64,000 bases of DNA from Alkalicoccobacillus plakortidis (GCF_023703085.1 NZ_JAMQJY010000001.1:1426001-1490000), one strand, 5' to 3'; shown: positions 37,006-47,668, numbered from the stretch's first letter. Notes: generated by a model from the letters alone, not told the origin. Numbers and translations: made by a program.

Positions 37006-38034
37006 TTAGTCTGTATTTACTAATTCTGAAGGCTCTGATTCTTGCCCGTAAAGATCTACTGTAGTCACATAATACGTAAGATCTCGACTGTCTTCTGGAA
37101 TGGTATAGCTTTTTCGTTCATGTGCAGAGAGACTTTCAACGTGCTCAAATTCATCCGTTTCAATCTCTTTATAGATTCGATAACCAACGACAAGATCATC
37201 TCTCACAGCATGCCATGTAAGGAACGCACCTTGAACCTTCACATTATCCGGTGTTTGAGGTTTCTCCACATCCAATGGTTCATCTTCTTCCACTAATTCT
37301 GTATACACAACCAGTCTCTCATCATGAGTACCAACCTCTCGATTAAATGTCCCTGAACAAGTAATCAAGTTAAGACTTCTGGTATCAGTAGCGCCAAAGA
37401 TATCATTAATCGGTGCATCATTGCGATCATAGCTCTCTTTGCTTTTCACTTCAAAGGTAAGCTCTTTTCCTTCATCATCCATCACAATAATCTCATCACC
37501 TTCAACAAGATCTTCAAGTTCAAAGAAGACTGCAGGTCCCGTTCTACTATCAACATGACCTGCCATCACAGAGTTTCCAATCGCACCTGGATTGGTACCT
37601 GGTTCAAACCAACCCACTCCATCTACATCTTCTGGTACACCCATTTGTCCGTTATCAAGTACACCTACATCTTCTATATTAGCCTCTACTCCTAGAGATG
37701 GGATCCGTATTTCAACAGGCTTGATCCCTTTATTTTTTTGATCCTGCTGCTCACTAATTTGAGATTGAATGGCTTCCACTTCGTGCAACACAGCTGTGTC
37801 TACAAAGGTGAATTCTGAATCACCTTCACCAGGTATTGCTAATGCCTGCTCTACCTCAGCTTCATCTTTATCCTCTTGAGTGGAATCATCTACTTCTGAT
37901 TCAGCTGAGTTTTCCTTATGTGCAACAGTTGGCACATGTGCACTTTGATTAGCAACAGGAGTTGAAGCTGTACTAAAAGCAACAAGACCTATAAGTAGAA
38001 CGCCTATTGTTAAAAAGGTGGACAGCCATTTCAT
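37006..38034 (-). CDS. Class F-type sortase with C-terminal fibronectin III domain
   Basis: This is a membrane-anchored sortase of about 342 residues. An N-terminal helix (about 3-23) is followed by an acidic linker. The sortase domain at about 105-250 has the histidine in VMAGHVDSRTG, the cysteine in LNLITCSGT and the arginine in HDERLVVY. Compact size and motif spacing suit class F/E-like enzymes. The last 90 residues (TPDNVKVQGAFLTWHAV to YYVTTVDLYGQESEPS) look like a fibronectin type III domain, unusual on a sortase. The only nearby substrate candidate is the gene immediately upstream, so the two probably work as a pair. Confidence 0.85.
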   Translation of the reverse strand: MKWLSTFLTIGVLLIGLVAFSTASTPVANQSAHVPTVAHKENSAESEVDDSTQEDKDEAEVEQALAIPGEGDSEFTFVDTAVLHEVEAIQSQISEQQDQKNKGIKPVEIRIPSLGVEANIEDVGVLDNGQMGVPEDVDGVGWFEPGTNPGAIGNSVMAGHVDSRTGPAVFFELEDLVEGDEIIVMDDEGKELTFEVKSKESYDRNDAPINDIFGATDTRSLNLITCSGTFNREVGTHDERLVVYTELVEEDEPLDVEKPQTPDNVKVQGAFLTWHAVRDDLVVGYRIYKEIETDEFEHVESLSAHERKSYTIPEDSRDLTYYVTTVDLYGQESEPSELVNTD

Positions 38035-38069
38035 CTCTATCAACTCACTTTACAAGAATCTATTTTATC

Positions 38070-39398
38070 TTACGCGTTATCTCCACTCGTTTTACGACGG
38101 AATACATACAGTCCACCAAGTGCTGCTGCTGCGAGTCCGCTTAACCAAACCATCATGGATGAATCATTACTTGCGCCACCAAATCCAGTTTGAGGCATTT
38201 CTTCAGGCATTGCCTCGCTACCAAATTGGTCAGGCATTTGTGTCTTGATTGCTCCACCTAGTGTTTCACCAATACCAAACATGAATGCATACCCTTCACG
38301 GTACGTTTTCACACTTGCTTCATAGTCTTCTTCTACAAACTGGTCAAACGTTTTGATCACTTGTTCTTCATGTGCCCAAACAGCTTCTTGTGCTGCTTCT
38401 TCAGGCAGGTTACCTTCTGTTGCTGTAGCTAGGAATGCACCAAAGTCTTGAGAGAACGTTTTAAGATGCTCAATCGCTGCATCACGTACTTCTTGGTCAC
38501 CTTCAAGCGTTGCAATAGCTAGATCACTTTGTGCGTTAATGTGGTCTTGCTGCCAAACCGTTTCAAACTGGTCGGCTCCTTCTGCTCCATAAATGCTTTC
38601 GATCGCTGCTTTAAAATCAGCAGTGTGCTCATCTTCAGCCCATGTGACAAAGTCAAAGTCATCGGCTTGTGTGTAGCCTTTTTCAAGCTCTAATGATGCA
38701 AGTGCAAAGTGCTCACCAGCTAGTTTGTTTAATGTAGCTCTTAGCTCAGCATCTGCTGAATCTACAGAACCTGAGAACATATCAGGGAATTGAGCCACAA
38801 TCGCTCCAGATAATACTTTACTAATATCAAACATTCTATCGAAACCTTCACGGTAGCTTGTGTAAGCTTCCATATAATCGCCTGCAGCATAATGATCAAA
38901 CGTTGCTTGCACGTCATCTTCATGTGCTACTAAAGCTTCCTCTGCGGCTTCTTTTGGAAGATTCCCTTCTGTTGCCCCATCAAGGAATGTTGAAAATTCA
39001 TCAGCAAAACCTGCGATGTTATCCTCGGCTTCTTGCTTAGCCGAATCATCTCCGTCTTTCACAGCTTTTACGTAATCATCGGTGTATCCATTATGTGATT
39101 CAAAAATTCGAACGAATTCGTCTGCGCCTTCTTCGCCGTATAATGGCTCAAGCGCTGTTCCCATATCCTGTACGTTTTCATCTAAAGCCCATTCAACTTC
39201 TTCCCAATCCGGTGATTCATCGTATGCTTTCTGCATGGATGAAACGGCTAGAACAAAGTGCTCCGAAAGTAGATGGTCGAGATCGGCACGAAGATCTGAT
39301 GCTCCTGAGAATTGGCTTTCTCCTCCGTCTGCTGCTTGTGCGAATGATGGTATGACTAGTGCTGCGCCAAGTGCAACAGCTGTAAATTTTTTATACAT
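38070..39398 (-). CDS. Two-repeat surface protein with MPQTG sorting signal
   Basis: This 442-residue exported protein has a signal peptide ending at AQA (about residue 22). Two related helical repeats of about 170 residues cover about 33-205 and 220-390. Both contain L-x-EHF-x-LA, a mid-repeat histidine, FDEFSTFL or FGAFLATATEGNLPEEA, an AHE segment and a YREG-x-x-x-MF-x-I ending. The C-terminus has MPQTGFGG, a hydrophobic stretch and RRKTSG, a sorting signal with methionine in place of leucine. Conserved histidines suggest metal or ligand binding, but no function is known. It lies 36 bp upstream of the sortase gene. Confidence 0.82.
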   Translation of the reverse strand: MYKKFTAVALGAALVIPSFAQAADGGESQFSGASDLRADLDHLLSEHFVLAVSSMQKAYDESPDWEEVEWALDENVQDMGTALEPLYGEEGADEFVRIFESHNGYTDDYVKAVKDGDDSAKQEAEDNIAGFADEFSTFLDGATEGNLPKEAAEEALVAHEDDVQATFDHYAAGDYMEAYTSYREGFDRMFDISKVLSGAIVAQFPDMFSGSVDSADAELRATLNKLAGEHFALASLELEKGYTQADDFDFVTWAEDEHTADFKAAIESIYGAEGADQFETVWQQDHINAQSDLAIATLEGDQEVRDAAIEHLKTFSQDFGAFLATATEGNLPEEAAQEAVWAHEEQVIKTFDQFVEEDYEASVKTYREGYAFMFGIGETLGGAIKTQMPDQFGSEAMPEEMPQTGFGGASNDSSMMVWLSGLAAAALGGLYVFRRKTSGDNA

Positions 39399-39505
39399 GT
39401 GTGTTCTCCCCTTTTCAATGTGGTTAAGATACTAGGGTAACGAGAACTAGGCGAAAGTGGATCACTATTTTTAAAAGAATTTTAATTTAATTTTGGTTAA
39501 CTTGA

Positions 39506-39553
39506 AATAAAACAGCGGGAAACCTTATTGAGTAAGGCTTCCCGCTGTTTTTA
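39506..39553 (-). terminator. Terminator of the LysR gene
   Basis: AAACAGCGGGAAACCTTA and its complement form the stem, directly after the LysR stop on the minus strand. AT-rich flanks may make it work for both strands. Confidence 0.8.
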
Positions 39554-40463
39554 CGTAACTGAAAATAAGGAAGAACGTTGTTCAAATAATGTAGCAGCTT
39601 CTAGTAAAGATCGTTCAATAGAAGGAGACAATGGGTTCTCTACTGACTGAACACCTTCAATTTGCTGGTTAAAATTCATTAAGTGACTAACATCAATCGA
39701 TCGTAATTCACCGCTTTCGAGCTCTTTTTTTACAGCTAATTTCGGTAAAAATCCGATTCCAAGCGCGGTCAACTATTAACGATTTAGCAACTTCCATGTT
39801 CCCAACCTTGTGCCTAATAGAGGGATTCACATTATGTGCTTCAAAAATTTTATGGACAAGATTCCAGTTAAACGCTCCGCACTCAAAGAAAACAAGTGGC
39901 TCCTTGGCTATTTTATGAGCCGTATACTGAGTCGTTGAGGTAAAAGAATGTTCAGGATGAACCACTAATAAAATCGAATTATCTAAAAATGGTTGGAAAA
40001 TTAAGTTATCTAACTCCTTCCCTTGCTGACGGACAAACGCAATGTCAATTTCATTACGGCTCACTCCATCAATCATGCTTTCATTTCCTCCGCATATCAC
40101 ATCAAATTCAAGATCTGGCTGCATCTCTTGGAAAAAGTGTAGAAAACGCGGAAGCACATATTGTGCAGTAATCATGTTAGCGCCAAACGTAAACTTTCTA
40201 TCATCTGATTTTGTTTGGAGTTTGTGTTTACTTTGCTGATAGGTTCGAATAATTTGTTCCGCGAAAGGAATAAACTCCCTCCCTTTTGCTGTTAAAGTAA
40301 CACCGCGTCCTTGTCTTGTAAAAAGCTGTGTTTCAAGCTCTCGTTCCAATCCTTTTATCCTGGCAGTTATAGATGGTTGAGATAAATATAGAGCGTCGGC
40401 TGCTTTATGAAAGCTCTTAAATCTCACAACATACATAAAAGCCTCTAAGTAGTCAAAGTTCAT
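39551..40463 (-). pseudogene. LysR-type regulator, one frameshift
   Basis: This is a LysR-type transcriptional regulator of about 303 residues. The helix-turn-helix is SFHKAADALYLSQPSITARIKGLE at about residues 17-40, followed by an effector domain. The frame breaks after SLIVD at 39759-39764 (CCAAGC). With CCAGC the protein reads IVDRAGIGFLPKLAVKKEL and runs to the stop at 39551. It is divergent from the ABC importer and flavin monooxygenase operon, which it probably controls, as YtlI controls the cysteine-related ytm operon in B. subtilis. Confidence 0.85.
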
Positions 40464-40626
40464 GAACCTTCCACCTCATTTTTATTAGTATTTATCCTTC
40501 ATCTAATCAGGTTATTTCTTATTATCATATACCCTACTATTCTTATAAGCAATTAGTATTTTAAGGCCAGTGTATCATTGATAGATTTTTTTTATGGTTT
40601 ATTTCATAATCCTATCATTCTACCTG

Positions 40627-40655
40627 TTGATCTTTCTTTCATATAGGCGTAGGAT
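40627..40655 (+). promoter_or_regulatory. Predicted promoter of the ABC importer operon
   Basis: TTGATC and TAGGAT are 17 bp apart, 72 bp before the start codon. Two copies of CTACCTGTT lie nearby (about 40620 and 40674), the second within CCTA-N9-TAGG, and are candidate LysR contacts. Confidence 0.4.
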
Positions 40656-40726
40656 AAACGAAATTATATTAATCCTACCTGTTAAATAGGAAAAGTTAAT
40701 TTACACTATATTATTGGAGGAAAGTT

Positions 40727-42361
40727 ATGATAACAAACAACCAATCCCTTTCCAAATCAGCATTAGCCTTAACCACAGCCATTGTTGTACTTACTGGCTG
40801 CGCAAGCGGAACAAGTCAATCTGGTGCTAGCCAGGCAGAACCAGAGGATTCAACAAAAGGAGGAGACCTTACATATGCGTTGGCCTCTATTCCTGCTAAT
40901 CTAGATCCTGCACGCAGTGGCTGGGCAGTAGAAAGCCGCGTGTATAAGCAGATTTTTGAAGGTCTTGTCACGAAGCTACCCGATAATACAATTGTTCCTG
41001 AACTAGCTACTGACTGGGAGATTTCCGACGATGGAAAAACGTATACTTTTCACCTCCGTGAAGATGTTACGTTCCATGATGGAACACCTCTTAATGCTGA
41101 AGCTGTTCAATATAGTTTCGATCGCATTTTAGATCCAGAAACACAAGCAGGAAATGCGTTCAGCAGATTGCAGCCTTATGAATCGTCAGAAATTATCGAT
41201 GACTACACCATTGAATTACACCTATCTACACCATCTGTTCCATTTTTAGATAACCTAACACAAGCAAATCTTTCAATTGTTTCACCAACAGCTGCTGAGG
41301 AATATGATGATCAATTTGGTCAGAATCCAGTCGGCACTGGCCCATTTGAATTTGTTAGCTTACAGGAAAATTCAAATATAAAACTAAAACGTTACGAGGA
41401 TTACGATTGGGGATCTGATAAATATAAAAATAAAGGCCCTGCTTATCTTGATACGTTAACCTTTAATATTATTACCGAAGAATCTACACGAATCGGAAGC
41501 TTGCAGAGCAGTCAGGTGTTAGCGGCAGAAGCGATTCCTCCTCAGAATATTGAGGCATTTGAAAATGATGATTCACTTGAGCTCTTAAGTCAAAACATCG
41601 AGGGATTGCCCTATACCTTATTCATCAATCCAGATCACGAACCGTGGGGAGAGCTTGAAGCCAGGCAAGCATTGCAATACGGGATTGATATAGATCATAT
41701 TGTTGAAACACTTTACTTTGGTACGTACGACCGTGCATGGTCAGCTATTACACCTGGACTTCTTGGATACGATGAATCTCTCGAGGATGCAATTGAAACA
41801 GACGTTGAAAAAGCAAAAGAACTACTAGAAGACATTGGGTGGGAAGAGGGCAATGATGGCATTCGAACTCGTGATGGAGAACGTTTAACACTTCAATATG
41901 TAGACATTACTCCAAATCGTGAAAAACGAAATGACATTGCCGTCATGATTCAACAACAGCTAAAAGAAATTGGCATTGAAGTAGACATTGAATTAACAAA
42001 AGATGTTGCAACAACCATTAATACAAACGGCGATTATGACCTATACGGAAATAGTCAAGTGAATGGTGACCCAAATGCATTAATACAGTTTTACCATTCT
42101 CCTGCTGAAGGAGCGAGAGACACTTTATCAAAAGTAAATGACCCTGAGATTGATCAGTGGCTTCAAGATGCTGTAACTGAACAGGATGAGGACAAACGAG
42201 CTGAATTGTACAAAAATGTTCAGCAATTTATCCATAATGAAGCAATCATTCTGCCGATTTATGTACCCAATTATACGGTAGGAACTCAGAAATCAGTTCA
42301 TGATATTACCTTTGATTATCTTGGTTATCCTCAGTTTAATGATGCGTATGTACAACCTTAA
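40727..42361 (+). CDS. Peptide/nickel-type ABC transporter substrate-binding lipoprotein
   Basis: This 544-residue cluster C solute-binding protein (SBP_bac_5) has a lipoprotein signal with lipobox LTGC, the cysteine near residue 25. SIPANLDPARSGWAVESRVYKQIFEGL, FHLREDVTFHDGTPLNAE and NPVGTGPFEF are family landmarks. Such proteins bind dipeptides, oligopeptides, nickel chelates or glutathione-like ligands. With the downstream monooxygenase and the divergent sulphur genes I infer a small cysteine-containing ligand. A GGAGG site precedes the ATG. Confidence 0.88.
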   Translation: MITNNQSLSKSALALTTAIVVLTGCASGTSQSGASQAEPEDSTKGGDLTYALASIPANLDPARSGWAVESRVYKQIFEGLVTKLPDNTIVPELATDWEISDDGKTYTFHLREDVTFHDGTPLNAEAVQYSFDRILDPETQAGNAFSRLQPYESSEIIDDYTIELHLSTPSVPFLDNLTQANLSIVSPTAAEEYDDQFGQNPVGTGPFEFVSLQENSNIKLKRYEDYDWGSDKYKNKGPAYLDTLTFNIITEESTRIGSLQSSQVLAAEAIPPQNIEAFENDDSLELLSQNIEGLPYTLFINPDHEPWGELEARQALQYGIDIDHIVETLYFGTYDRAWSAITPGLLGYDESLEDAIETDVEKAKELLEDIGWEEGNDGIRTRDGERLTLQYVDITPNREKRNDIAVMIQQQLKEIGIEVDIELTKDVATTINTNGDYDLYGNSQVNGDPNALIQFYHSPAEGARDTLSKVNDPEIDQWLQDAVTEQDEDKRAELYKNVQQFIHNEAIILPIYVPNYTVGTQKSVHDITFDYLGYPQFNDAYVQP

Positions 42362-42381
42362 TGCTATAAGGAGTTGGTATC

Positions 42382-43308
42382 ATGGCTCGATCAATCATTG
42401 AACGCATCCTTACTGCTTTATTAGTTGTATTTGGCTCAACCTTTCTTGTTTTTACTATCTTATATGTACTTCCAGGTGACCCTGTGGATACGATACTCGA
42501 TCCATCAGTAGCCACACCAGAAATGATTGAAAAGTTGCGTCATGAGCTAGGGGTAGATCAGCCTTTTCATATCCAGCTTTTTCAATACTTTTCTGATTTA
42601 TTTCAAGGGAATTTTGGTCATTCATTGGTCAACTCGACACCTGTTTTACCACAAATCTTGGATCAGTTTCCTAAAACACTCGCTTTAACACTAGCTAGTG
42701 CAAGCATCTCGATTGTACTCGGATTAACACTTGGCGTCTTATCAGCCATTCATCGCAATAAAGCGATTGATATTTTGGCACGAATAATCGGATTGTTTGG
42801 TATCTCGATGCCAACCTTTTGGACAGGAATTCTTTTGATCCTTATCTTCTCCGTCCATCTAGGTTGGTTCCCTTCCCTTGGGTCTGATGGATGGCAAACA
42901 CTGATCCTTCCTGCCTTTACACTTGGTGTTATTGGTGCGGGTTCAATTATTCGTATGGTTCGAAACAGTATGTTGGAGGTCATAAGCGAAAACTTTATTA
43001 CAACACTCCGTTCAAAGGGATTATCTGAACGCGTTATTATGTATCGACATGCCTTACGAAATGCCCTTATCCCAGCGCTCACAATGATGGGCATGATTAT
43101 TGGAGACATGTTAGCAGGAACGGTCATCATTGAAACCGTCTTTTCAAGACAAGGTATTGGACGATTGATAGCCGATGCCATTATGGCTAGTGATTTACCT
43201 GTCGTGCAAGGCGTGATTTTTTTTACCGCTATTCTCTACATCACCATTAACTTGATTGTTGATATCTCGTACACGATTATTGATCCTCGTGTTAGACGAT
43301 CTATTTAA
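42382..43308 (+). CDS. Peptide-type ABC transporter permease, DppB type
   Basis: This 308-residue membrane subunit has six helices. The N-terminal segment LPGDPVDTILD is typical of DppB/OppB, and the cytoplasmic loop ITTLRSKGLSERVIMYRHALRNALIP is the ATPase contact (EAA loop). It follows the binding-protein gene by 20 bp with AAGGAG upstream. Confidence 0.92.
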   Translation: MARSIIERILTALLVVFGSTFLVFTILYVLPGDPVDTILDPSVATPEMIEKLRHELGVDQPFHIQLFQYFSDLFQGNFGHSLVNSTPVLPQILDQFPKTLALTLASASISIVLGLTLGVLSAIHRNKAIDILARIIGLFGISMPTFWTGILLILIFSVHLGWFPSLGSDGWQTLILPAFTLGVIGAGSIIRMVRNSMLEVISENFITTLRSKGLSERVIMYRHALRNALIPALTMMGMIIGDMLAGTVIIETVFSRQGIGRLIADAIMASDLPVVQGVIFFTAILYITINLIVDISYTIIDPRVRRSI

Positions 43309-43327
43309 GTTGGAGAGGAGGAGCCTG

Positions 43328-44221
43328 ATGAGAGAAACAACCTTACACAAAGAGTTTCTTAATGTACGAGAAAAAACACATGTATCTCAACGAAAAAGAC
43401 ATTTTTTTGGACTGACTGAACTGTTTATTGGAGCTGCAGGTTTAGTCATTCTTTTCATTATTATTTGTGCCTTGTTCCCGCAGCTCATCGCACCCTATTC
43501 GCCAACTGCTATGGCTCAGGATGCCATCCTTCAATCACCAAGCTTAACGCATCTTTTCGGAACAGATCAATTTGGCCGTGATGTCTTTAGTTTGGTGGTT
43601 TATGGAAGTCGTGACTCACTGTTTATTGGGGTTTTATCAGTTATTGTTGGCGGTCTTGCTGGAGGAGGTATAGGCGCGCTCTCAGGATATCTCGGAGGTC
43701 GAGTTGATGGTGTTCTCATGAGATTAATTGAAATTTTGATGACGATACCTGGTATCCTTCTTGCACTTGCAATTGCTGCTTCACTTGGACCAAGTCTCTT
43801 AAATATCGTTTTAGCGATAGCCATCTCTTCTATACCTGGATACGCAAGAGTGATGCGAGGACAAGTCATGAGCATAAAGGGTCGCTCCTTTATCTCTGCC
43901 TCGCACTCAATTGGCTTACCAAAATGGAGGATCTTCACCTCACATGTGCTTCCTAATTCCTTATCACCTATGCTTGTGATGTCGACTTTAGGTATTGGTT
44001 CCGCTATTCTTGCCGGTTCAGGATTAAGTTTTCTTGGCTTAGGTGTACTAAATGAAATACCTGATTGGGGGGCACTGCTTTCACAAGGAAGAGGGTTCTT
44101 AACAGTAGCATGGTGGATTTGTACGTTTCCTGGACTTGCGATTACACTCTTTGTTCTCTCTGTAAACATAATTGGCGATTGGTTAAGAGATTACCTCGAT
44201 CCAAAAAAACAACGAGCTTAG
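43328..44221 (+). CDS. Peptide-type ABC transporter permease, DppC type
   Basis: This 297-residue permease begins MRETTLHKEF at 43328 with GGAGAGGAGG upstream. HLFGTDQFGRDVFSLVVYGSRDSL is the DppC/OppC landmark, and FISASHSIGLPKWRIFTSHVLPNSLSP is the EAA loop. Five or six helices are visible. It is the partner of the preceding DppB-type gene. Confidence 0.92.
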   Translation: MRETTLHKEFLNVREKTHVSQRKRHFFGLTELFIGAAGLVILFIIICALFPQLIAPYSPTAMAQDAILQSPSLTHLFGTDQFGRDVFSLVVYGSRDSLFIGVLSVIVGGLAGGGIGALSGYLGGRVDGVLMRLIEILMTIPGILLALAIAASLGPSLLNIVLAIAISSIPGYARVMRGQVMSIKGRSFISASHSIGLPKWRIFTSHVLPNSLSPMLVMSTLGIGSAILAGSGLSFLGLGVLNEIPDWGALLSQGRGFLTVAWWICTFPGLAITLFVLSVNIIGDWLRDYLDPKKQRA

Positions 44222-44232
44222 GAGAATGATTG

Positions 44233-46231
44233 ATGACCAATGTATTAGACATCCAACAGTTAAATGTTGAATTCCATAACAAAAGTCGAAATCTCCAGGT
44301 ACTCGACAATGTCTCTTTAACAATTAAGAAAGGAGAGACTGTTTGTCTTGTTGGAGAATCTGGCAGTGGTAAAACCATTACATCAAAAGCGATTATGCGC
44401 TTAATTGATTATGAACATGGATCAATAACAGGTGGTTCTATTACTTTTAATGGGCAAGATATTGCCTCAATGTCGTCAAAGAAATTGCTTGAGATACGTG
44501 GCAAAAAGATTTCCATGGTTTTTCAGGAACCGATGTCTGCATTTGACCCAGTCTATACAATCGGATTTCAAATAACAGAGACGATCTTAAAACACGACCG
44601 AGTCAGTAAAAGAAAAGCTTGGGATAAAGCAATCAATCTTCTCACACGTGTTGGCATTCCTGAACCAAGCTATCCGAATGAAACAATATCCAGGTGAGTT
44701 ATCGGGTGGAATGTTACAACGCGCGATGATTGCCATGGCACTTTCCTGTAACCCGGAATTGCTCATTGTAGATGAACCCACAACAGCATTAGATGTAACG
44801 ATTCAAGCTCAAATCCTGTTATTGTTGCAAGAACTGAAAGAAGAACTAGATATGTCGATTTTACTCATCACCCATGATCTCGGTATTGCTGCCGAAATTG
44901 CTGATCGTATTGTAGTGATGTATGCAGGAAAGGTGTTGGAACAAGCAGACACAGCTTCTCTTTTTGAAGCTCCTTTTCATCCCTATACAAAAGGGTTACT
45001 TCAATCAGTAGCGACGTTGGATAGAAATCAAGATACGGAGCTTTATTCGATTAAGGGTACTATCCCAAGCTTAACAAACCTCCCATCAGGTTGTTTGTTT
45101 CATCCACGTTGCTCACACGCTACAGAGCTTTGTAAAACAGATGTCCCACCACTGATTGATAACAACAATCGTGAAGTCGCCTGCTGGCATGCAGAAGAAC
45201 TAAGCAAGGAGACACACATTAAAAAAATTGATTTACCTACAGCAGCAGAACAAACAATAGTAACACCAACAGATACACTATTTGAATTAGCTAATGTCAG
45301 TAAACACTATCCTGTTAAAGGACCTATTTTCTCACGAACAAGAGTGCTTAGAGCTGTTGACAATATTAGCTTCTCAATCCAAAAAGGCGAAACGTTTGGA
45401 TTAGTTGGCGAGTCAGGTAGTGGAAAATCCACACTTGGTCGTATCCTCTTACAGTTAGAATTAGTAACTGCAGGGAAGGCAATATTTAACGGGCAAGACC
45501 TAACCTCTCTCAGTGCTTCTCGTCTAAGATCAACACGTCAAAATATGCAAATGATTTTCCAAGATCCATATGGGTCACTTGATCCACGTTGGACAGTGGA
45601 ACAAATTATCTCGGAGCCTCTTCGTACACATCAAAAATATACAAAAACACAACTGCAGCAACGCGTGGCAGAGCTTCTAACCGCTGTTGGCTTAGATCCC
45701 GCATACGCGTCTCGACATCCACATGAATTTTCAGGCGGTCAAAGGCAGCGTATTGGCATTGCCAGAGCGATTGCTTTAGAGCCTGCCTTTATTTTAGCAG
45801 ATGAGGCGGTATCTGCACTTGATGTATCTGTTCAAGCTCAAATCGTAAACCTACTTAAAGAGTTGCAGAAGAAACTAGGATTAACCTATCTATTTATTGC
45901 TCATGGTTTAAATGTCGTGCGTTATATCTCGGATCGAATTGGTGTGATGTATTTAGGAAATATGGTAGAGATTAGCCCTAGTGAAGAGCTATTTCAAAAC
46001 CCAGCACATCCCTATACGAAGGCATTAATTGCCTCAAATCCTAAGCCAGATCCTAAAGCAAAACGTTCATATGTATCGATTGAAGGTGAGATTCCATCTC
46101 CAATCAATCCACCTTCAGGCTGCCGTTTCCACACACGTTGCCCATTCGCTACCGATACATGCCGAAAAGAGCAACCAAACTTAGTTCCCTATAAAGAAAA
46201 TCGTTATGTTGCTTGTCACTACCCTCTCTAA
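44233..46231 (+). pseudogene. Fused DppD-DppF ATPase, one frameshift
   Basis: This ATPase of about 665 residues joins two OppD/OppF-type domains, as in GsiA and YejF. Domain 1 has Walker A GESGSGKT, signature LSGGM and Walker B LLIVDEPTTALD, then the oligopeptide-transporter C-terminal region FHPRCSHATELC. Domain 2 has GESGSGKST, FSGGQRQR and ILADEAVSALD, then FHTRCPFATDTC, whose cysteines resemble the Fe-S site of this group. The frame breaks at 44665-44670 (CCAAGC); CCAGC restores GIPEPAIRMKQYPGELSGGM. The fused form serves the importer encoded just upstream. Confidence 0.88.
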
Positions 46232-46261
46232 CCGAGAGAACACAAATAGGAGGAGATTAAT

Positions 46262-47596
46262 ATGACCAAAAAACAGCTAATTATTGGAGCCATACTACAT
46301 GGAGCTGGAGGAAACATGGCTTCATGGAAGCACCCTTCAGGACCAGCTGATGCAAGTGTAAATGTTAAGCACTACCTTAATCTCGTTGAAAAAGCAGAAG
46401 GAGCTAAGCTAGACTTTATTTTTGTGGCAGATGGATTAGCCATAAACAAAGATGTCTTGCCTCACTTTTTGAATCGCTTTGAGCCATTGACGATTCTTTC
46501 TGCACTAGCATCCGTTACATCCCATATTGGCTTGGTCGGTACACTTTCAACATCATATACCCAACCTTTTACCGTAGCCCGCCAATTTGGTTCGCTCGAT
46601 TTAATTAGTGGAGGAAGAGCCGGTTGGAATGTGGTAACCTCTCCTTCAACGGGTGCCGCCCATAACCATAGTCAGGATACTTTCCCTGACCATGCGCTCC
46701 GTTACGAAATTGCGGAAGAACATGTTGAAGTCGTAAAAGGATTATGGGATTCTTACGAGGACGATGCCTTTTTATACGATCGCGAAAATGATACGTACTT
46801 TGATCCAAATAAAATGCACGCGATAAACCATCACGGAAAACACTTTCAAGTTGAAGGACCATTAAACATCCAACGTTCGCCTCAAGGACAAACGGTTGTC
46901 TTTCAGGCTGGTTCTTCTGATGCAGGCCGAGAACTGGCCGCAAAAACAGCTGATGCTGTATTCACTGGACACAAAGACGTTGAATCTGCCCAGGCCTTTT
47001 ATCAGGATGTAAAAAGCAGAGCAGAAGCATATGGACGAAACCCAGACGAGATTGTCATCCTTCCTGGTATTGGGCCAATTATTGGAGAAACAGAAGAAGA
47101 AGTAGAAGAAAAATATGCAGCCTTGAGAAATGGTGTATCCATTGATACAGCCTTAAACTACCTTGGTCGTTACTTTGATCACTTTGATTTTAGTGTCTAC
47201 CCATTAGATGAGCCGTTCCCCGATATTGGAGACATAGGAGCTGAAGCATTCAAATCTACAACAGATCTAATTAAGGCTGATGCTAAGAAGCATGGTAAGA
47301 CTCTACGTCAAGTTGCACTAGAAGCAACAACACCAAGAAGCCCGTTTTCAGGCACACCAGAGCATGTCGCAAACGAAATCGAGAAGTGGTATCATGCTGA
47401 TGCCTTTGACGGAGTGATCTTTGGCTCACCTTTACTAAATGACGGTCTGCACTTATTTATCGAAAAAGTCCTCCCGATCTTACAAGAAAGAGGATTAGCA
47501 CAAACAGAATATACCGGCACAACCCTACGCGAAAACCTAGGACTTCCATTTAAACAAAATCGACATACACAAAAAGTTAGTGAAGCAAGTGTTTGA
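46262..47596 (+). CDS. FMN-dependent monooxygenase, NtaA/SnaA/CmoJ type
   Basis: This 444-residue bacterial luciferase-like monooxygenase is of the NtaA/SnaA/DszA group, which uses reduced FMN from a separate reductase. MASWKHPSGPADAS, GRAGWNVVTSP and QAGSSDAGRELAAKTADAVFTG are group landmarks. YtnJ (CmoJ), YtmO (CmoO) and YxeK of B. subtilis oxidise S-alkylated N-acetylcysteines and belong to the same broad superfamily. It ends the importer operon; a flavin reductase gene converges on it 200 bp away. Confidence 0.85.
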   Translation: MTKKQLIIGAILHGAGGNMASWKHPSGPADASVNVKHYLNLVEKAEGAKLDFIFVADGLAINKDVLPHFLNRFEPLTILSALASVTSHIGLVGTLSTSYTQPFTVARQFGSLDLISGGRAGWNVVTSPSTGAAHNHSQDTFPDHALRYEIAEEHVEVVKGLWDSYEDDAFLYDRENDTYFDPNKMHAINHHGKHFQVEGPLNIQRSPQGQTVVFQAGSSDAGRELAAKTADAVFTGHKDVESAQAFYQDVKSRAEAYGRNPDEIVILPGIGPIIGETEEEVEEKYAALRNGVSIDTALNYLGRYFDHFDFSVYPLDEPFPDIGDIGAEAFKSTTDLIKADAKKHGKTLRQVALEATTPRSPFSGTPEHVANEIEKWYHADAFDGVIFGSPLLNDGLHLFIEKVLPILQERGLAQTEYTGTTLRENLGLPFKQNRHTQKVSEASV

Positions 47597-47640
47597 TTTA
47601 CCTAAAAGTGCTGTCATATAAGAATACCCGGTAGATAAAG

Positions 47641-47668
47641 ACGAACGATCAATATTAGATCGTTCGTT
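47641..47668 (+). terminator. Terminator of the importer-monooxygenase operon
   Basis: ACGAACGATC pairs with GATCGTTCGT and is followed by TGTTTGTTTT. Confidence 0.85.
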
